A DNA stretch of 64,000 nt, taken from NCBI RefSeq assembly GCF_041296385.1, contig NC_091014.1, forward strand, positions 48,688,078 to 48,752,077. Reading direction: 5' to 3'. The position numbers were made by a program, and so were the translations under genes. Source of the DNA: Aphelocoma coerulescens. Lineage: Eukaryota; Chordata; Aves; Passeriformes; Corvidae. The first letter of the stretch is position 1. Each line of letters begins with the position of its first letter. Below the pieces are notes generated by a model that was not told the DNA's origin, searched no databases, and saw only the letters and a program-made list of their open reading frames with translations. Positions 33,645 to 46,370 of this stretch are shown here, in pieces.

Positions 33645-36057
33645 TTGAGAAATCCACAAAGCCAGGAGCTCCAGGGATACTCAGCATGCGAAAGGCAGGC
33701 CAAGCTTATCGCAGCACAGCCAAAACCTTGCTCCCTCTTCTTCATTCTTCTTGGAAGTCGCCACAACCCAATGCCTGATTTCTGGCTCAATCTAGGGTTA
33801 GGGTTAGGGTTAGGGTTACGCCTAGGGTTAGGCTTGAGAAAACCACAAAGCCAGGAGCTCCAGAGATACTCCCCATGCGAAAGGCAGGCCAAGCTTATCG
33901 CAGCACAGCCAAAACCTTGCTCCCACTTCTTCATTCTTCTTGGAATTTGATACAGCCCAATGCCCGATTTCTGGCTCAATCTAGGGTTAGGGTTACGCCT
34001 AGGGTTAGGCTTGAGAAAACCACAAAGCCAGGAGCTCCAGGGACACTCACCATGCGAAAGGCAGGCCAAGTTGAGCACGATACAGTTAAAACCTTGCTCC
34101 CTCTTCTTCTTTCTGCTTGGAACTTGCCGCCGCCCAATGCCCCATTTCTGGCCCTAACTTCGGTTATGTTTATGGTTACACCTAGTGTTAGGATTTGAGA
34201 AATCCACAAAGCCAGGAGCTCCAGGGATACTCCCCATGCGAAAGGCAGGCCAAGCTTATCGCAGCACAGCCAAAACCTTGCTCCCACTTCTTCATTCTTC
34301 TTGGAAGTCGCCACAACCCAATGCCTGATTTCTGGCTCAAACTAGGGTTAGGGTTAGGGTTAGGGTTAGGGTTAGGGTTAGGGTTATGCCTAGGGTAAGG
34401 TTTGAGAAAACCACAAAGCCAGGAGCTCCAGGGACACTCACCATGTGAAAGGCAGGCCAAGTTGAGCACGATACAGTTAAAAGCTTGCTCCCTCTTCTTC
34501 TTTCTGCTTGGAACTCGCCGCCGCCCAATGCCCCATTTCTGGCTCCAACTAGGATTATGGTCGTGGTTACACCTAGTGTTAGGGTTTGAGAAATCCACAA
34601 AGCCAGGAGCTCCAGGGATACTCAGCATGCGAAAGGCAGGCCAAGCTTATCGCAGCACAGCCAAAACCTTGCTCCCACTTCTTCATTCTTCTTGGAAGTC
34701 GCCACAACCCAATGCCTGATTTCTGGCTCAATCTAGAGTTAGGGTTAGGATTAGGGTTACGCCTAGGGTAAGGTTTGAGAAAACCACAAAGCCAGGAGCT
34801 CCAGGGATACTCCCCATGCGAAAGGCAGGCCAAGCTTATCGCAGCACAGCCAAAACCTTGCTCCCACTTCTTCATTCTTATTGGAATTCACCACAGCCCA
34901 ATGCCTGATTTCTGGCTCAAACTAGGCTTAGGGTTACGCCTAGGGTTAGGCTTGAGAAAACCACAAAGCCAGGAGCTCCAGGGACACTCCCCATGCGAAA
35001 GGCAGGCCAAGCTTATCGCAGCACAGCCAAAACCTTGCTCCCTCTTCTTCATTCTTCTTGGAAGTCGCCACAACCCAATGCCTGATTTCTGGCTCAAACT
35101 AGGGTTAGGGTTAGGGTTAGGGTTACGCCTAGGGTTAGGCTTGAGAAAACCACAAAGCCAGGAGCTCCAGGGACACTCACCATGCGAAAGGCAGGCCAAG
35201 TTGAGCACGATACAGTTAAAACCTTGCTCCCTCTTCTTCTTTCTGCTTGGAACTCACCGCCGCCCAATGCCCCATTTCTGGCTCAAACTAGGTTATGGTT
35301 ATGGTTACACCTAGTGTTAGGATTTGAGAAATCCACAAAGCCAGGAGCTCCAGGGATACTCCCCATGCGAAAGGCAGGCCAAGCTGATCGCAGCACAGCC
35401 AAAACCTTGCTCCCACTTCTTCATTCTTATTGGAATTCACCACAGCCCAATGCCCGATTTCTGGCTCAAACTAGGGTTAGGGTTACGCCTAGGGTTAGGC
35501 TTGAGAAAACCACAAAGCCAGGAGCTCCAGGGACACTCACCATGCGAAAGGCAGGCCAAGTTGAGCACGATACAGTTAAAACCTTGCTCCCTCTTCTTCT
35601 TTCTGCTTGGAACTTGCCGCCGCCCAATGCCCCATTTCTGGCCCTAACTTCGGTTATGTTTATGGTTACACCTAGTGTTAGGATTTGAGAAATCCACAAA
35701 GCCAGGAGCTCCAGGGATACTCAGCATGCGAAAGGCAGGCCAAGCTTATCGCAGCACAGCCAAAACCTTGCTCCCACTTCTTCATTCTTCTTGGAAGTCG
35801 CCACAACCCAATGCCTGATTTCTGGCTCAAACTAGGGTTAGGGTTAGGGTTAGGGTTATGCCTAGGGTAAGGTTTGAGAAAACCACAAAGCCAGGAGCTC
35901 CAGGGACACTCACCATGTGAAAGGCAGGCCAAGTTGAGCACGATACAGTTAAAAGCTTGCTCCCTCTTCTTCTTTCTGCTTGGAACTCGCCGCCGCCCAA
36001 TGCCCCATTTCTGGCTCCAACTAGGATTATGGTCGTGGTTACACCTAGTGTTAGGGT
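33645..36057 (+). repeat. A-B-C2-A(207)-C3-A-B-A-C1-B-C2-A-C3
   Basis: Monomers start at 33645, 33834, 34011, 34195, 34402, 34586, 34775, 34952, 35141, 35324, 35501, 35685 and 35874. The A at 34195 has seven hexamers. The B at 33834 has CTCCAGAGATACTCC, a variant not seen earlier. Confidence 0.88.
34343..34384 (+). repeat. Expanded telomeric tract, 7 x TAGGGT
   Basis: Seven perfect hexamers make a 207-bp A monomer, between C2 and C3. It shares the longest uninterrupted telomeric run in the window with 40,605 and 42,828. Confidence 0.95.
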
Positions 36058-36414
36058 TTGAGAAATCCACAAAGCCAGGAGCTCCAGGGATACTCAGCAT
36101 GCGAAAGGCAGGCCAAGCTTATCGCAGCACAGCCAAAACCTTGCTCCCACTTCTTCATTCTTCTTGGAAGTCGCCACAACCCAATGCCTGATTTCTGGCT
36201 CAATCTAGGGTTAGGGTTAGGGTTAGGGTTACGCCTAGGGTTAGGCTTGAGAAACCCACAAAGCCAGGAGCTCCCGGGATACTCCCCATGCGAAAGGCAG
36301 GCCAAGCTGATCGCAGCACAGCCAAAACCTTGCTCCCACTTCTTCATTCTTATTGGAATTCACCACAGCCCAATGCCCGATTTCTGGCTCAAACTAGGGT
36401 TAGGGTTACGCCTA

Positions 36415-36420
36415 GGGTCA
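36415..36420 (+). repeat. GGGTCA variant in the tail motif of a B monomer
   Basis: The tail CTAGGGTTAGGC reads CTAGGGTCAGGC, giving a TCAGGC-like unit. Copies lie at 39,354 and 41,577, each in the equivalent B of the 12-mer family. GGGTCA is also a nuclear-receptor half-site, but a single half-site is weak evidence of function. Confidence 0.8.
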
Positions 36421-37665
36421 GGCTTGAGAAAACCACAAAGTCAGGAGCTCCAGGGACACCCACCATGCGAAAGGCAGGCCAAGTTGAGCACGATACAGTT
36501 AAAACCTTGCTCCCTCTTCTTCTTTCTGCTTGGAACTCGCTGCCGCCCAATGCCCCATTTCTGGCTCAAAATAGGGTTATGGTCGTGGTTACACCTAGTG
36601 TTAGGCTTTGAGAAATCCACAAAGCCAGGAGCTCCAGGGATACTCCCCATGCGAAAGGCAGGCCAAGCTTATCGCAGCACAAGCAAAACCTTGCTCCCTC
36701 TTCTTCATTCTTCTTGGAACTTGCCACAGCCCAATGCCCGATTTCTGGCTCAATCTAGGGTTAGGGTTACGCCTAGGGTTAGGCTTGAGAAAACCACAAA
36801 GCCAGGAGCTCCAGGGACACTCACCATGCGAAAGGCAGGCCAAGTTGAGCACGATACAGTTAAAACCGTGCTCCCTCTTCTTCTTTCTGCTTGGAACTCG
36901 CCGTCGCCCAATGCCCCATTTCTGGCTCAAACTAGGTTATGGTTATGGTTACACCGAGTGTTAGGGTTTGAGAAATCCACAAAGCCAGGAGCTCCAGGGA
37001 TACTCAGCATGCGAAAGGCAGGCCAAGCTTATCGCAGCACAGCCAAAACCTTGCTCCCTCTTCTTCATTCTTCTTGGAAGTCGCCACAACCCAATGCCTG
37101 ATTTCTGGCTCAATCTAGGGTTAGGGTTAGGGTTAGGGTTACGCCTAGGGTTAGGCTTGAGAAAACCACAAAGCCAGGAGCTCCAGAGATACTCCCCATG
37201 CGAAAGGCAGGCCAAGCTTATCGCAGCACAGCCAAAACCTTGCTCCCACTTCTTCATTCTTCTTGGAATTTGATACAGCCCAATGCCCGATTTCTGGCTC
37301 AATCTAGGGTTAGGGTTACGCCTAGGGTTAGGCTTGAGAAAACCACAAAGCCAGGAGCTCCAGGGACACTCACCATGCGAAAGGCAGGCCAAGTTGAGCA
37401 CGATACAGTTAAAACCTTGCTCCCTCTTCTTCTTTCTGCTTGGAACTTGCCGCCGCCCAATGCCCCATTTCTGGCCCTAACTTCGGTTATGTTTATGGTT
37501 ACACCTAGTGTTAGGATTTGAGAAATCCACAAAGCCAGGAGCTCCAGGGATACTCCCCATGCGAAAGGCAGGCCAAGCTTATCGCAGCACAGCCAAAACC
37601 TTGCTCCCACTTCTTCATTCTTCTTGGAAGTCGCCACAACCCAATGCCTGATTTCTGGCTCAAAC

Positions 37666-37701
37666 TAGGGTTAGGGTTAGGGTTAGGGTTAGGGTTAGGG
37701 T
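37666..37701 (+). repeat. Expanded telomeric tract, 6 x TAGGGT
   Basis: Six perfect hexamers make a 201-bp A monomer. It lies in the same position relative to the preceding C2 as the seven-unit tracts, but is followed by C1 instead of C3. Confidence 0.95.
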
Positions 37702-40604
37702 TATGCCTAGGGTAAGGTTTGAGAAAACCACAAAGCCAGGAGCTCCAGGGACACTCACCATGCGAAAGGCAGGCCAAGTTGAGCACGATACAGTTAAAAC
37801 CTTGCTCCCTCTTCTTCTTTCTGCTTGGAACTCACCGCCGCCCAATGCCCCATTTCTGGCTCAAACTAGGTTATGGTTATGGTTACACCTAGTGTTAGGA
37901 TTTGAGAAATCCACAAAGCCAGGAGCTCCAGGGATACTCCCCATGCGAAAGGCAGGCCAAGCTGATCGCAGCACAGCCAAAACCTTGCTCCCACTTCTTC
38001 ATTCTTATTGGAATTCACCACAGCCCAATGCCCGATTTCTGGCTCAAACTAGGGTTAGGGTTACGCCTAGGGTTAGGCTTGAGAAAACCACAAAGCCAGG
38101 AGCTCCAGGGACACCCACCATGTGAAAGGCAGGCCAAGTTGAGCACGATACAGTTAAAACCTTGCTCCCTCTTCTTCTTTCTGCTTGGAACTCGCTGCCG
38201 CCCAATGCCCCATTTCTGGCTCAAAATAGGGTTATGGTCGTGGTTACACCTAGTGTTAGGCTTTGAGAAATCCACAAAGCCAGGAGCTCCAGGGATACTC
38301 AGCATGCGAAAGGCAGGCCAAGCTTATCGCAGCACAAGCAAAACCTTGCTCCCACTTCTTCATTCTTATTGGAATTCACCACAGCCCAATGCCCGATTTC
38401 TGGCTCAAACTAGGGTTAGGGTTACGCCTAGGGTTAGGCTTGAGAAAACCACAAAGCCAGGAGCTCCAGGGACACTCACCATGCGAAAGGCAGGCCAAGT
38501 TGAGCACGATACAGTTAAAACCTTGCTCCCTCTTCTTCTTTCTGCTTGGAACTTGCCGCCGCCCAATGCCCCATTTCTGGCCCTAACTTCGGTTATGTTT
38601 ATGGTTACACCTAGTGTTAGGATTTGAGAAATCCACAAAGCCAGGAGCTCCAGGGATACTCAGCATGCGAAAGGCAGGCCAAGCTTATCGCAGCACAGCC
38701 AAAACCTTGCTCCCACTTCTTCATTCTTCTTGGAAGTCGCCACAACCCAATGCCTGATTTCTGGCTCAAACTAGGGTTAGGGTTAGGGTTAGGGTTATGC
38801 CTAGGGTAAGGTTTGAGAAAACCACAAAGCCAGGAGCTCCAGGGACACTCACCATGTGAAAGGCAGGCCAAGTTGAGCACGATACAGTTAAAAGCTTGCT
38901 CCCTCTTCTTCTTTCTGCTTGGAACTCGCCGCCGCCCAATGCCCCATTTCTGGCTCCAACTAGGATTATGGTCGTGGTTACACCTAGTGTTAGGGTTTGA
39001 GAAATCCACAAAGCCAGGAGCTCCAGGGATACTCAGCATGCGAAAGGCAGGCCAAGCTTATCGCAGCACAGCCAAAACCTTGCTCCCACTTCTTCATTCT
39101 TCTTGGAAGTCGCCACAACCCAATGCCTGATTTCTGGCTCAATCTAGGGTTAGGGTTAGGGTTAGGGTTACGCCTAGGGTTAGGCTTGAGAAACCCACAA
39201 AGCCAGGAGCTCCCGGGATACTCCCCATGCGAAAGGCAGGCCAAGCTGATCGCAGCACAGCCAAAACCTTGCTCCCACTTCTTCATTCTTATTGGAATTC
39301 ACCACAGCCCAATGCCCGATTTCTGGCTCAAACTAGGGTTAGGGTTACGCCTAGGGTCAGGCTTGAGAAAACCACAAAGTCAGGAGCTCCAGGGACACCC
39401 ACCATGCGAAAGGCAGGCCAAGTTGAGCACGATACAGTTAAAACCTTGCTCCCTCTTCTTCTTTCTGCTTGGAACTCGCTGCCGCCCAATGCCCCATTTC
39501 TGGCTCAAAATAGGGTTATGGTCATGGTTACACCTAGTGTTAGGCTTTGAGAAATCCACAAAGCCAGGAGCTCCAGGGATACTCCCCATGCGAAAGGCAG
39601 GCCAAGCTTATCGCAGCACAAGCAAAACCTTGCTCCCTCTTCTTCATTCTTCTTGGAACTTGCCACAGCCCAATGCCCGATTTCTGGCTCAATCTAGGGT
39701 TAGGGTTACGCCTAGGGTTAGGCTTGAGAAAACCACAAAGCCAGGAGCTCCAGGGACACTCACCATGCGAAAGGCAGGCCAAGTTGAGCACGATACAGTT
39801 AAAACCGTGCTCCCTCTTCTTCTTTCTGCTTGGAACTCGCCGTCGCCCAATGCCCCATTTCTGGCTCAAACTAGGTTATGGTTATGGTTACACCGAGTGT
39901 TAGGGTTTGAGAAATCCACAAAGCCAGGAGCTCCAGGGATACTCAGCATGCGAAAGGCAGGCCAAGCTTATCGCAGCACAGCCAAAACCTTGCTCCCTCT
40001 TCTTCATTCTTCTTGGAAGTCGCCACAACCCAATGCCTGATTTCTGGCTCAATCTAGGGTTAGGGTTAGGGTTAGGGTTACGCCTAGGGTTAGGCTTGAG
40101 AAAACCACAAAGCCAGGAGCTCCAGAGATACTCCCCATGCGAAAGGCAGGCCAAGCTTATCGCAGCACAGCCAAAACCTTGCTCCCACTTCTTCATTCTT
40201 CTTGGAATTTGATACAGCCCAATGCCCGATTTCTGGCTCAATCTAGGGTTAGGGTTACGCCTAGGGTTAGGCTTGAGAAAACCACAAAGCCAGGAGCTCC
40301 AGGGACACTCACCATGCGAAAGGCAGGCCAAGTTGAGCACGATACAGTTAAAACCTTGCTCCCTCTTCTTCTTTCTGCTTGGAACTTGCCGCCGCCCAAT
40401 GCCCCATTTCTGGCCCTAACTTCGGTTATGTTTATGGTTACACCTAGTGTTAGGATTTGAGAAATCCACAAAGCCAGGAGCTCCAGGGATACTCCCCATG
40501 CGAAAGGCAGGCCAAGCTTATCGCAGCACAGCCAAAACCTTGCTCCCACTTCTTCATTCTTCTTGGAAGTCGCCACAACCCAATGCCTGATTTCTGGCTC
40601 AAAC

Positions 40605-40646
40605 TAGGGTTAGGGTTAGGGTTAGGGTTAGGGTTAGGGTTAGGGT
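40605..40646 (+). repeat. Expanded telomeric tract, 7 x TAGGGT
   Basis: Seven perfect hexamers in the first 2,223-bp 12-mer, following a C2 monomer. Confidence 0.95.
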
Positions 40647-42827
40647 TATGCCTAGGGTAAGGTTTGAGAAAACCACAAAGCCAGGAGCTCCAGGGACACT
40701 CACCATGTGAAAGGCAGGCCAAGTTGAGCACGATACAGTTAAAACCTTGCTCCCTCTTCTTCTTTCTGCTTGGAACTCGCCGCCGCCCAATGCCCCATTT
40801 CTGGCTCCAACTAGGATTATGGTCGTGGTTACACCTAGTGTTAGGGTTTGAGAAATCCACAAAGCCAGGAGCTCCAGGGATACTCAGCATGCGAAAGGCA
40901 GGCCAAGCTTATCGCAGCACAGCCAAAACCTTGCTCCCACTTCTTCATTCTTCTTGGAAGTCGCCACAACCCAATGCCTGATTTCTGGCTCAATCTAGGG
41001 TTAGGGTTAGGGTTAGGGTTACGCCTAGGGTTAGGCTTGAGAAAACCACAAAGCCAGGAGCTCCAGGGACACTCACCATGCGAAAGGCAGGCCAAGTTGA
41101 GCACGATACAGTTAAAACCTTGCTCCCTCTTCTTCTTTCTGCTTGGAACTCACCGCCGCCCAATGCCCCATTTCTGGCTCAAACTAGGTTATGGTTATGG
41201 TTACACCTAGTGTTAGGGTTTGAGAAATCCACAAAGCCAGGAGCTCCAGGGATACTCAGCATGCGAAAGGCAGGCCAAGCTTATCGCAGCACTGCCAAAA
41301 CCTTGCTCCCACTTCTTCATTCTTCTTGGAAGTCGCCACAACCCAATGCCTGATTTCTGGCTCAATCTAGGGTTAGGGTTAGGGTTAGGGTTACGCCTAG
41401 GGTTAGGCTTGAGAAACCCACAAAGCCAGGAGCTCCCGGGATACTCCCCATGCGAAAGGCAGGCCAAGCTGATCGCAGCACAGCCAAAACCTTGCTCCCA
41501 CTTCTTCATTCTTATTGGAATTCACCACAGCCCAATGCCCGATTTCTGGCTCAAACTAGGGTTAGGGTTACGCCTAGGGTCAGGCTTGAGAAAACCACAA
41601 AGTCAGGAGCTCCAGGGACACCCACCATGCGAAAGGCAGGCCAAGTTGAGCACGATACAGTTAAAACCTTGCTCCCTCTTCTTCTTTCTGCTTGGAACTC
41701 GCTGCCGCCCAATGCCCCATTTCTGGCTCAAAATAGGGTTATGGTCGTGGTTACACCTAGTGTTAGGCTTTGAGAAATCCACAAAGCCAGGAGCTCCAGG
41801 GATACTCCCCATGCGAAAGGCAGGCCAAGCTTATCGCAGCACAAGCAAAACCTTGCTCCCTCTTCTTCATTCTTCTTGGAACTTGCCACAGCCCAATGCC
41901 CGATTTCTGGCTCAATCTAGGGTTAGGGTTACGCCTAGGGTTAGGCTTGAGAAAACCACAAAGCCAGGAGCTCCAGGGACACTCACCATGCGAAAGGCAG
42001 GCCAAGTTGAGCACGATACAGTTAAAACCGTGCTCCCTCTTCTTCTTTCTGCTTGGAACTCGCCGTCGCCCAATGCCCCATTTCTGGCTCAAACTAGGTT
42101 ATGGTTATGGTTACACCGAGTGTTAGGGTTTGAGAAATCCACAAAGCCAGGAGCTCCAGGGATACTCAGCATGCGAAAGGCAGGCCAAGCTTATCGCAGC
42201 ACAGCCAAAACCTTGCTCCCTCTTCTTCATTCTTCTTGGAAGTCGCCACAACCCAATGCCTGATTTCTGGCTCAATCTAGGGTTAGGGTTAGGGTTAGGG
42301 TTACGCCTAGGGTTAGGCTTGAGAAAACCACAAAGCCAGGAGCTCCAGAGATACTCCCCATGCGAAAGGCAGGCCAAGCTTATCGCAGCACAGCCAAAAC
42401 CTTGCTCCCACTTCTTCATTCTTCTTGGAATTTGATACAGCCCAATGCCCGATTTCTGGCTCAATCTAGGGTTAGGGTTACGCCTAGGGTTAGGCTTGAG
42501 AAAACCACAAAGCCAGGAGCTCCAGGGACACTCACCATGCGAAAGGCAGGCCAAGTTGAGCACGATACAGTTAAAACCTTGCTCCCTCTTCTTCTTTCTG
42601 CTTGGAACTTGCCGCCGCCCAATGCCCCATTTCTGGCCCTAACTTCGGTTATGTTTATGGTTACACCTAGTGTTAGGATTTGAGAAATCCACAAAGCCAG
42701 GAGCTCCAGGGATACTCCCCATGCGAAAGGCAGGCCAAGCTTATCGCAGCACAGCCAAAACCTTGCTCCCACTTCTTCATTCTTCTTGGAAGTCGCCACA
42801 ACCCAATGCCTGATTTCTGGCTCAAAC

Positions 42828-42869
42828 TAGGGTTAGGGTTAGGGTTAGGGTTAGGGTTAGGGTTAGGGT
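42828..42869 (+). repeat. Expanded telomeric tract, 7 x TAGGGT
   Basis: Seven perfect hexamers in the second 2,223-bp 12-mer, exactly 2,223 bp after the previous tract and therefore copied with it. Confidence 0.95.
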
Positions 42870-43442
42870 TATGCCTAGGGTAAGGTTTGAGAAAACCACA
42901 AAGCCAGGAGCTCCAGGGACACTCACCATGTGAAAGGCAGGCCAAGTTGAGCACGATACAGTTAAAACCTTGCTCCCTCTTCTTCTTTCTGCTTGGAACT
43001 CGCCGCCGCCCAATGCCCCATTTCTGGCTCCAACTAGGATTATGGTCGTGGTTACACCTAGTGTTAGGGTTTGAGAAATCCACAAAGCCAGGAGCTCCAG
43101 GGATACTCAGCATGCGAAAGGCAGGCCAAGCTTATCGCAGCACAGCCAAAACCTTGCTCCCACTTCTTCATTCTTCTTGGAAGTCGCCACAACCCAATGC
43201 CTGATTTCTGGCTCAATCTAGGGTTAGGGTTAGGGTTAGGGTTACGCCTAGGGTTAGGCTTGAGAAAACCACAAAGCCAGGAGCTCCAGGGACACTCACC
43301 ATGCGAAAGGCAGGCCAAGTTGAGCACGATACAGTTAAAACCTTGCTCCCTCTTCTTCTTTCTGCTTGGAACTCACCGCCGCCCAATGCCCCATTTCTGG
43401 CTCAAACTAGGTTATGGTTATGGTTACACCTAGTGTTAGGAT

Positions 43443-46370
43443 TTGAGAAATCCACAAAGCCAGGAGCTCCAGGGATACTCCCCATGCGAAAGGCAGGCCA
43501 AGCTGATCGCAGCACAGCCAAAACCTTGCTCCCACTTCTTCATTCTTATTGGAATTCACCACAGCCCAATGCCCGATTTCTGGCTCAAACTAGGGTTAGG
43601 GTTACGCCTAGGGTTAGGCTTGAGAAAACCACAAAGCCAGGAGCTCCAGGGACACCCACCATGTGAAAGGCAGGCCAAGTTGAGCACGATACAGTTAAAA
43701 CCTTGCTCCCTCTTCTTCTTTCTGCTTGGAACTCGCTGCCGCCCAATGCCCCATTTCTGGCTCAAAATAGGGTTATGGTCGTGGTTACACCTAGTGTTAG
43801 GCTTTGAGAAATCCACAAAGCCAGGAGCTCCAGGGATACTCCCCATGCGAAAGGCAGGCCAAGCTTATCGCAGCACAGCCAAAACCTTGCTCCCACTTCT
43901 TCATTCTTATTGGAATTCACCACAGCCCAATGCCCGATTTCTGGCTCAAACTAGGGTTAGGGTTACGCCTAGGGTTAGGCTTGAGAAAACCACAAAGCCA
44001 GGAGCTCCAGGGACACTCACCATGCGAAAGGCAGGCCAAGTTGAGCACGATACAGTTAAAACCTTGCTCCCTCTTCTTCTTTCTGCTTGGAACTTGCCGC
44101 CGCCCAATGCCCCATTTCTGGCCCTAACTTCGGTTATGTTTATGGTTACACCTAGTGTTAGGATTTGAGAAATCCACAAAGCCAGGAGCTCCAGGGATAC
44201 TCCCCATGCGAAAGGCAGGCCAAGTTTATCGCAGCACAGCCAAAACCTTGCTCCCACTTCTTCATTCTTCTTGGAAGTCGCCACAACCCAATGCCTGATT
44301 TCTGGCTCAATCTAGGGTTAGGGTTAGGGTTAGGGTTACGCCTAGGGTTAGGCTTGAGAAAACCACAAAGCCAGGAGCTCCAGAGATACTCCCCATGCGA
44401 AAGGCAGGCCAAGCTTATCGCAGCACAAGCAAAACCTTGCTCCCTCTTCTTCATTCTTCTTGGAACTTGCCACAGCCCAATGCCCGATTTCTGGCTCAAA
44501 CTAGGGTTAGGGTTACGCCTAGGGTTAGGCTTGAGAAAACCACAAAGCCAGGAGCTCCAGGGACACTCACCATGCGAAAGGCAGGCCAAGTTGAGCACGA
44601 TACAGTTAAAACCGTGCTCCCTCTTCTTCTTTCTGCTTGGAACTCGCCGTCGCCCAATGCCCCATTTCTGGCTCAAACTAGGTTATGGTTATGGTTACAC
44701 CGAGTGTTAGGGTTTGAGAAATCCACAAAGCCAGGAGCTCCAGGGATACTCAGCATGCGAAAGGCAGGCCAAGCTTATCGCAGCACAGCCAGAACCTTGC
44801 TCCCACTTCTTCATTCTTCTTGGAAGTCGCCACAACCCAATGCCTGATTTCTGGCTCAATCTAGGGTTAGGGTTAGGGTTAGGGTTACGCCTAGGGTTAG
44901 GCTTGAGAAAACCACAAAGCCAGGAGCTCCAGAGATACTCCCCATGCGAAAGGCAGGCCAAGCTTATCGCAGCACAAGCAAAACCTTGCTCCCTCTTCTT
45001 CATTCTTCTTGGAACTTGCCACAGCCCAATGCCCGATTTCTGGCTCAATCTAGGGTTAGGGTTACGCCTAGGGTTAGGCTTGAGAAAACCACAAAGCCAG
45101 GAGCTCCAGGGACACTCACCATGCGAAAGGCAGGCCAAGTTGAGCACGATACAGTTAAAACCGTGCTCCCTCTTCTTCTTTCTGCTTGGAACTCGCCGTC
45201 GCCCAATGCCCCATTTCTGGCTCAAACTAGGTTATGGTTATGGTTACACCGAGTGTTAGGGTTTGAGAAATCCACAAAGCCAGGAGCTCCAGGGATACTC
45301 AGCATGCGAAAGGCAGGCCAAGCTTATCGCAGCACAGCCAAAACCTTGCTCCCACTTCTTCATTCTTCTTGGAAGTCGCCACAACCCAATGCCTGATTTC
45401 TGGCTCAATCTAGGGTTAGGGTTAGGGTTAGGGTTACGCCTAGGGTTAGGCTTGAGAAAACCACAAAGCCAGGAGCTCCAGAGATACTCCCCATGCGAAA
45501 GGCAGGCCAAGCTTATCGCAGCACAGCCAAAACCTTGCTCCCACTTCTTCATTCTTCTTGGAATTTGATACAGCCCAATGCCCGATTTCTGGCTCAATCT
45601 AGGGTTAGGGTTACGCCTAGGGTTAGGCTTGAGAAAATCACAAAGCCAGGAGCTCCAGGGACACTCACCATGCGAAAGGCAGGCCAAGTTGAGCACGATA
45701 CAGTTAAAACCTTGCTCCCTCTTCTTCTTTCTGCTTGGAACGCGCCGTCGCCCAATGCCCCATTTCTGGCTCAAACTAGGTTATGGTTATGGTTACACCT
45801 AGTGTTAGGGTTTGAGAAATCCATAAAACCAGGAGCTCCAGGGATACTCAGCATGCGAAAGGCAGGCCAAGCTTATCGCAGCACAGCCAAAACCTTGCTC
45901 CCACTTCATTCTTCTTGGAAGTCGCCACAACCCAATGCCTGATTTCTGGCTCAATCTAGGGTTAGGGTTAGGGTTAGGGTTATGCCTAGGGTTAGGCTTG
46001 AGAAAACCACAAAGCCAGGAGCTCCAGGGATACTCCCCATGCGAAAGGCAGGCCAAGCTTATCGCAGCACAGCCAAAACCTTGCTCTCACTTCTTCATTC
46101 TTCTTGGAAGTCGCCACAACCCAATGCCTGATTTCTGGCTCAAACTAGGGTTAGGGTTAGGGTTAGGGTTATGCCTAGGGTAAGGTTTGAGAAAACCACA
46201 AAGCCAGGAGCTCCAGGGACACTCACCATGTGAAAGGCAGGCCAAGTTGAGCACGATACAGTTAAAAGCTTGCTCCCTCTTCTTCTTTCTGCTTGGAACT
46301 CGCCGCCGCCCAATGCCCCATTTCTGGCTCCAACTAGGATTATGGTCGTGGTTACACCTAGTGTTAGGGT
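43443..46370 (+). repeat. B-C4-B-C2, three trimers, A(186)-A-C3
   Basis: Monomers start at 43443, 43620, 43804 and 43981. Trimers A-B-C1 start at 44165, 44714 and 45263 (549 bp apart). Then come A at 45812, A at 45998 and C3 at 46187. The A at 45812 has lost one TTC from CACTTCTTCATTC. Confidence 0.9.

Larger units (their letters stand above)
36058..38996 (+). repeat. A-B-C4-B-C1-A-B-C2-A(201)-C1-B-C4-B-C2-A-C3
   Basis: Monomers start at 36058, 36247, 36424, 36608, 36785, 36968, 37157, 37334, 37518, 37719, 37902, 38079, 38263, 38440, 38624 and 38813, 2,939 bp in all. The first eight monomers recur at 38,997 and 41,220. The A at 37518 has six hexamers. Confidence 0.88.
38997..43442 (+). repeat. 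Two tandem 2,223-bp 12-mers
   Basis: Unit starts are 38997 and 41220. The order in each is A-B-C4-B-C1-A-B-C2-A(207)-C3-A-C1, and the lengths sum to 2,223. Both copies carry a seven-unit telomeric tract. Differences seen include GGTCATGG at 39,521 versus GGTCGTGG, and GCACTGCC near 41,290 versus GCACAGCC. Confidence 0.92.

Noticed and set aside
36058..37101. 347-codon open frame (also at 38,997 and 41,220) and a 343-codon frame at 62,798
   Set aside because: They begin at TTG, recur with every block, overlap equally long frames on the other strand, and encode only the satellite itself. No domain, initiation context or codon pattern supports a gene.
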